A DNA stretch of 8,314 bases from JAGNHB01 sp964436005 (GTDB lineage Bacteria > Acidobacteriota > JAAYUB01): NCBI GenBank assembly GCA_964436005.1, contig CAYTBK010000162.1, positions 1 to 8,314 of the forward strand. The letters are read 5' to 3'. The position numbers and the translations under genes are program-made. The stretch's first letter is position 1. Each line of letters begins with the position of its first letter. Of this stretch, positions 5,838 through 8,314 are shown piece after piece. Below the pieces are notes generated by a model. The model searched no databases. It was not told the DNA's origin and saw only the letters and a program-made list of their open reading frames with translations.

Positions 5838-5914
5838 CTGGGCGGCGAACGATAGGCGCCGATGCCTGCCCGAAGGTGCGCCTTCCGGCGGAAGGCTCCT
5901 CCGGGGGCTTCGGC

Positions 5915-6403
5915 TTACCGCGGATTCTCTTCCCCGGGCCGCGGAAGGGGAGGGGGGGCGGGCCTGTCGGCGTCGGGGGGCAGGGGCCACGACTTGATCC
6001 GGTCCATGACCTGGCCCAGTCGGAAAAAGACGTTCCGGATGCGCTCGATGTCCGCCGCATCCGGCACGGCGCCGAAGGGCAGGCATTCCTGCCGGGGCGT
6101 TTCCGGCAGGGGCGGGGGGGCGGCGGGTACGGGGCTTGCGGATTCCTCTTCCGGTCTGGCGGGCCGCATGAGCTCCCGGATGCGGGCGCGGGCCCCGGCG
6201 ATGGTGTACTTCTCCACGTGCAGCAGTTGGCGGATGGTGGTCAGGATCTCGAAGTCCCGTTCGGAATAGATCCGCTGGCCGGTCTTGTTCTTGCGGGGGC
6301 GCAGCATGGGGAACTCTTCTTCCCAGTACCGGAGGATGTGGGGTGGCACGTCCATCTCGCGGCAGATTTCCCCGATTTTCCTGTACAGCTTTTTCTGCAC
6401 CAT
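5915..6403 (-). CDS. MerR-family transcriptional regulator
   Basis: 162 residues. The N-terminal 7-77 is a MerR winged helix-turn-helix: YRKIGEICREMDVPPHILRYWEEEF (recognition region with the invariant R-Y-W-E), then the wing LRPRKNKTGQRIYSERDFEILTTIRQLL and the helix EKYTIAGARARI. A Pro/Ala/Glu-rich linker (81-105) follows, then a short charged helix (116-139, DIERIRNVFFRLGQVMDRI) that could mediate dimer contacts, and a Pro-rich tail. There is no Cys-rich metal-binding loop, so this is not a metal sensor of the MerR/CueR type; the ligand is unknown. ATG at 6401-6403 has GGGGGA 4 nt upstream. It begins 19 bp after the IHF-like gene on the same strand and is almost certainly cotranscribed with it. 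An IHF-alpha/MerR pair is a familiar arrangement in deltaproteobacteria. Confidence 0.92.
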   Translation of the reverse strand: MVQKKLYRKIGEICREMDVPPHILRYWEEEFPMLRPRKNKTGQRIYSERDFEILTTIRQLLHVEKYTIAGARARIRELMRPARPEEESASPVPAAPPPLPETPRQECLPFGAVPDAADIERIRNVFFRLGQVMDRIKSWPLPPDADRPAPPPLPRPGEENPR

Positions 6404-6422
6404 GGCGTCCCCCGGCCGTATC

Positions 6423-6704
6423 TCAGGACTTGGGTAGCAGCTTCATCAGGATGGGGGAAGCCTTGAACACGACCGCGTTCCTGGCCTTGACGGCCACTTT
6501 TTCCCCGGTGGCCGGGTGCGTGCCCAGCTTGCCTTTCCGGTTGACGAGCCGCAGGGTGCCGAAGCCGCACAATTTGACCTCGCTTCCCGCGGCGAGGGCG
6601 GAGAGTATTTCCTCGAACATCACGTTCACGGCGTTCTCGACCTCCTTCCGGGTCAATCCACCGTGGATTTCGTGTATGCGGTTGACGATGTCTTCCTTGA
6701 TCAT
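6423..6704 (-). CDS. IHF/HU-family DNA-bending protein, IHF-alpha-like
   Basis: 93 residues, the normal family length, starting MIKEDIVNRIHEIHGGLTRKE. It has the helical dimerisation body (1-45), the strand signature VKLCGFGTLRLVNRKGK (43-59), the arm tip GTHPATGE (61-68) with Pro64 as the expected DNA-intercalating residue, and the closing VKARNAVVFKASP (72-84). Such proteins bend DNA as dimers and help fold the nucleoid, assist sigma54 promoters and assist transposition or recombination complexes. Calling it the alpha subunit rests on general resemblance and on the following MerR gene; a homodimeric HU-like role cannot be excluded. The ATG at 6702-6704 is fixed by GGAGG 6-7 nt upstream; an upstream in-frame ATG at 6761 lies inside the putative promoter (6749-6777). 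Confidence 0.92.
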   Translation of the reverse strand: MIKEDIVNRIHEIHGGLTRKEVENAVNVMFEEILSALAAGSEVKLCGFGTLRLVNRKGKLGTHPATGEKVAVKARNAVVFKASPILMKLLPKS

Positions 6705-6748
6705 CGGTTTCCTCCAACGGAAACGTGCGGCGTTTTTCCAAAACAGGG

Positions 6749-6777
6749 AGAGTATCCCCATGTCGCGCCGATGTCAA
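6749..6777 (-). promoter_or_regulatory. sigma70-type promoter for the IHF-like/MerR operon
   Basis: On the minus strand TTGACA (6772-6777) is followed by a 17-nt spacer and TACTCT (6749-6754; only 3/6 to TATAAT but with the TA start and final T). The start site would fall near 6742, leaving a leader of about 38 nt before ATG 6704. The -35 is perfect and the -10 weak. Confidence 0.5.
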
Positions 6778-6812
6778 TGCGTCCCCCGGCGGGGAGTTCC
6801 CTTTCGTTCTTC

Positions 6813-7292
6813 CTATTTCCCCAGTTCCTCGAAGTCCAGGAGGGCCGGGGCGGTCGTCTTCCGGGACGGGATGCCCGCTTCCGCCAGCATGTTGCGCAGG
6901 GCGGGGTATTCGTACAGGTAGACCACTTCCGAAATCCCCGCGTTGATGATGAGCCGCTGGCAGAGGTCGCAGGGGAAGAGCGTGGTGTACATCTGCGCGC
7001 CTTTCGTCGAGATGCCCTGGAAGGCCGCCTGGACGATGGCATTGGCCTCGGAGTGCGTGGCCGGGCAGAGCGAGTGGCCCTGGTTGCTTTCGATTTGGGC
7101 GGAATCCTTCACGCAGGGTTGGCAGAACTTGTGGGTGTATCCGCGCGGGGGGCCGTTGTAGCCGGTCGAGATGACGTGACCGTCCTTCACGATGACCGTG
7201 CCGATCTTGTGGCGCGTGCAGATGGAGCGGGCCCCGGTCACTTTGGCCAGGACCGCGAAGTATTCGTCCTTGGACAGTCTGGTTTCCATCAT
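6813..7292 (-). CDS. dCMP deaminase (ComEB-like cytidine/deoxycytidylate deaminase family)
   Basis: 159 residues from the first of two adjacent ATGs (7290-7292), chosen because AGGAG lies 6 nt upstream. The catalytic zinc site is complete: His80-Ser-Glu82 (ATHSEANAI; His ligand and general-acid Glu) and Pro107-Cys108-Asp-Leu-Cys111 (FPCDLC). Before it is GTVIVKDGHVISTGYNGPPRG (31-51), the substrate-binding segment typical of deoxycytidylate deaminases. Cys57, Cys60 and Cys76 between the two parts could form the second, structural zinc site known in this family. The enzyme hydrolyses dCMP to dUMP, feeding thymidylate synthesis in the cytoplasm. The C-terminus (139-159) lacks known motifs. It lies 78 bp downstream of ispD on the same strand and has its own putative promoter overlapping the ispD stop codon. 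Confidence 0.92.
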   Translation of the reverse strand: MMETRLSKDEYFAVLAKVTGARSICTRHKIGTVIVKDGHVISTGYNGPPRGYTHKFCQPCVKDSAQIESNQGHSLCPATHSEANAIVQAAFQGISTKGAQMYTTLFPCDLCQRLIINAGISEVVYLYEYPALRNMLAEAGIPSRKTTAPALLDFEELGK

Positions 7293-7344
7293 GTGCTGCT
7301 CCTGCTGGCATGCCTGGATTTTGGCGGGACCGGGAAAGGGCACG

Positions 7345-7374
7345 ATTCCATTCCCTTCCGGCCCCCATTGTCAA
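7345..7374 (-). promoter_or_regulatory. Putative sigma70 promoter for dCMP deaminase, overlapping the ispD stop codon
   Basis: On the minus strand TTGACA (7369-7374) overlaps the TGA stop of ispD (7371-7373). An 18-nt spacer leads to TGGAAT (7345-7350, 4/6). The leader to ATG 7292 would be about 45 nt. Cotranscription with ispD remains possible. Confidence 0.45.
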
Positions 7375-8096
7375 GAATTTTGCCGCCCGCTCCGAAGCCA
7401 GGCTTCCGCCACGTCGAAATCGCCCGGGAAAGACACCTTGATGTTCCTTTCTCCCCCCTCCACGAGGTGGACGGTCCGCCCGGCCGCCATGGCCAATTGG
7501 GCGTCGTCGGACGCGTTCGTCACGCCGCGGCGGAGCGCTTCCTCGTGGGCGTCGAGGATGTCCCGCAGCCTGAACCCCTGGGGCGTCTGGACCCGGAAGA
7601 GGGCGTTCCGGTCCGGGATGGAGGTGATCCGGCCTTCCTGGGCCACGGCCAGGGTGTCGACGACAGGCGCCGCGGCGGTGACGGCCCCCTGCCGCCGGAC
7701 CGCTTCGGCGCACCGGGCCAGGAGGGCCTGGTCGACCAGGCATCGCGCGGCGTCGTGGATCAGCACGAAGCGGGGGGGCGCCGGCCGGCCGGCCATTGTC
7801 TGCAGCGCCCGGAACGAGGAGGCCTGCCGGGTGGCGCCGCCGGGGCAGACCAGGAACGCCTTTTCCAGCCCGCCCTCGACCAGGAGCCGCCGGACGTGCT
7901 CGAGCCAGTCCGGGTGCATAGAGATGACCAGGCAGTCGAACAGGCCGGAATCGTGGAAGGTGCGGGCGACCCGCATCAGCATGGGAACGCCGTCCAGGGG
8001 GAGCAGCTGCTTGGGGATGGCGCCTCCGGCCCGCAGCCCGACCCCTCCGGCCAGGATCGCTGCGCCCAGGGTGGCGGTTTCGATGGTTTCGGCCAT
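7371..8096 (-). CDS. ispD: 2-C-methyl-D-erythritol 4-phosphate cytidylyltransferase
   Basis: 241 residues, the usual length of a monofunctional IspD. The enzyme joins MEP to CTP to give CDP-ME, the third step of the non-mevalonate isoprenoid pathway. Visible signature elements: the CTP-binding loop AAILAGGVGLRAGGAIPKQ (12-30, with Arg22 and Lys29); GGATRQASS (86-94); IHDAARCLV (113-121, Asp115 metal ligand; Cys replaces the usual Pro); APVVDTLA (143-150); RVQTPQGFR (168-176); SDDA (196-199); and EGGERNIKVSFPGDFDVAE (213-231, Lys220 for MEP). No IspF is fused, unlike the IspDF proteins of some proteobacteria, and none is nearby. ATG 8094-8096 was chosen because CGGAG lies 9 nt upstream; a TTG at 8118-8120 would add eight residues without family support. 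The gene starts only 28 bp after the T-run of the dehydrogenase terminator, leaving no room for a normal promoter. Confidence 0.94.
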   Translation of the reverse strand: MAETIETATLGAAILAGGVGLRAGGAIPKQLLPLDGVPMLMRVARTFHDSGLFDCLVISMHPDWLEHVRRLLVEGGLEKAFLVCPGGATRQASSFRALQTMAGRPAPPRFVLIHDAARCLVDQALLARCAEAVRRQGAVTAAAPVVDTLAVAQEGRITSIPDRNALFRVQTPQGFRLRDILDAHEEALRRGVTNASDDAQLAMAAGRTVHLVEGGERNIKVSFPGDFDVAEAWLRSGRQNS

Positions 8097-8124
8097 GGTC
8101 CGTGTCTCCGCTTCCGGCAAAGGG

Positions 8125-8154
8125 AAAAAAAACGGGCGGCTGGAGGCCGCCCGT
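8125..8154 (-). terminator. Intrinsic terminator of the dehydrogenase gene
   Basis: On the minus strand the 9-bp stem ACGGGCGGC/GCCGCCCGT (8146-8154 with 8132-8140) closes a 5-nt loop CTCCA and runs into eight consecutive T (8132-8125). It begins 20 bp after the dehydrogenase stop codon. Stem, loop and T-tract are all canonical for a Rho-independent terminator. Confidence 0.88.
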
Positions 8155-8174
8155 GGTGCTAGAAACCGTATCGA

Positions 8175-8314
8175 CTAGATCCAGCCGCGCTGCTTGCAGG
8201 CTTCGGCGACGCGCTTGATGGAGATCATGTAGGCGGCGTCGCGGGTGTAGACCTTCTTGTCCTTGGAAAGATCGTGCACGGCGTGGTAGGCGGCCGTCAT
8301 CTTCTCGTCCAGGC
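8175..8314 (-). CDS. C-terminal 45 residues of a Glu/Leu/Phe/Val dehydrogenase, probably glutamate dehydrogenase
   Basis: Only the end of the gene lies in the window; it starts beyond the right edge. The tail LDEKMTAAYHAVHDLSKDKK then VYTRDAAYMISIKRVAEACK and QRGWI-stop matches the closing helices of hexameric glutamate dehydrogenases, where '(R/D)xAAYxxAIxRVAEAxxxRGW' is characteristic. Such enzymes interconvert glutamate and 2-oxoglutarate plus ammonia with NAD(P)H. The catalytic and coenzyme domains are outside the window, so cofactor and substrate cannot be assigned. The stop TAG (8175-8177) is followed by a strong terminator at 8125-8154. Confidence 0.85.
   Translation of the reverse strand, partial: LDEKMTAAYHAVHDLSKDKKVYTRDAAYMISIKRVAEACKQRGWI

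Larger units (their letters stand above)
5557..5914. other. Gene-free stretch of GC-rich palindromes between the IS remnant and the MerR gene
   Basis: No recognisable protein is encoded. It contains the right hairpin of the IS remnant (5592-5610), a 13-bp perfect hairpin (5631-5659), a repeat related to the 184-bp unit (5726-5837) and a short hairpin GCCTTCC/GGAAGGC with loop GGC (5880-5896) just past the MerR stop. The last has no T-run on the minus strand and is not a typical intrinsic terminator. Confidence 0.6.

Noticed and set aside
5880..5896. Intrinsic terminator of the MerR gene
   Set aside because: The 7-bp hairpin is real, but no T-run follows on the minus strand; the repeat-rich DNA beyond may end transcription in another way.
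5524..5997. TTG-started 157-codon frame after the transposase stop
   Set aside because: Its first ten codons are the tail of the broken transposase; the rest crosses GC palindromes and the antisense of the MerR gene with no recognisable protein.
6241..8162. Long open frames on both strands across the MerR to ispD genes (6241-7743 minus and 6516-8162 plus)
   Set aside because: They overlap four clearly recognisable genes in other frames and give Pro/Gly/Arg-rich translations without motifs, typical of GC-rich shadows.

Overview
The window is GC-rich DNA with dense, ordinary bacterial coding on both flanks and a repeat-rich insertion zone in the middle. An IHF-like gene followed directly by a MerR-type gene, a dCMP deaminase, IspD, a Glu/Leu/Phe/Val dehydrogenase and a DHH-family protein of the 'exopolyphosphatase-related' type together suggest a deltaproteobacterium-like (Desulfobacterota) host. 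That placement is inferred from gene content, not demonstrated.

Layout. (1) 1-1638, minus strand: a DHH/DHHA1 phosphoesterase followed after about 40 bp by a substrate-binding lipoprotein of the ABC_sub_bind type that runs off the left edge. A good sigma70-like promoter (1672-1700) precedes them. (2) 1821-3596, plus strand: a soluble PAS-PAS-HATPase-receiver sensor protein. Its ATP-binding and receiver domains look intact, but the HisKA dimerisation/phosphoacceptor domain is missing. (3) 3597-5914: no host gene. This zone holds two unrelated HUH (Y1) transposase-type genes in divergent orientation: an intact REP-associated tyrosine transposase (RAYT) at 4555-5139, minus, and a broken IS200-like transposase at 5299-5556, plus. 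Around them lie many GC-rich palindromes, including a 184-bp tandem repeat (4137-4529) with a nested hairpin, an inverted partial copy (4041-4058) and a related element on the other side (5726-5837). (4) 5915-8314, minus strand: reading right to left, the C-terminus of a glutamate dehydrogenase-type gene, an intrinsic terminator, ispD, dCMP deaminase, an IHF/HU-type DNA-binding protein and a MerR regulator. TTGACA-type promoters precede the deaminase and the IHF-like gene.

How the parts relate. The right-hand genes are housekeeping: nitrogen/amino-acid metabolism, isoprenoid precursor synthesis, dUMP supply and chromosome architecture/regulation. The central zone is best read as a RAYT with its cognate palindromic repeats (a 'REPtron'-like arrangement) next to a dead IS200-like element. 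The least ordinary observations are the HisKA-less hybrid sensor, the 184-bp repeat whose divergence is confined almost entirely to hairpin loops, and the matched hairpins bounding the dead IS200-like element. No tRNA, rRNA or CRISPR array was seen.
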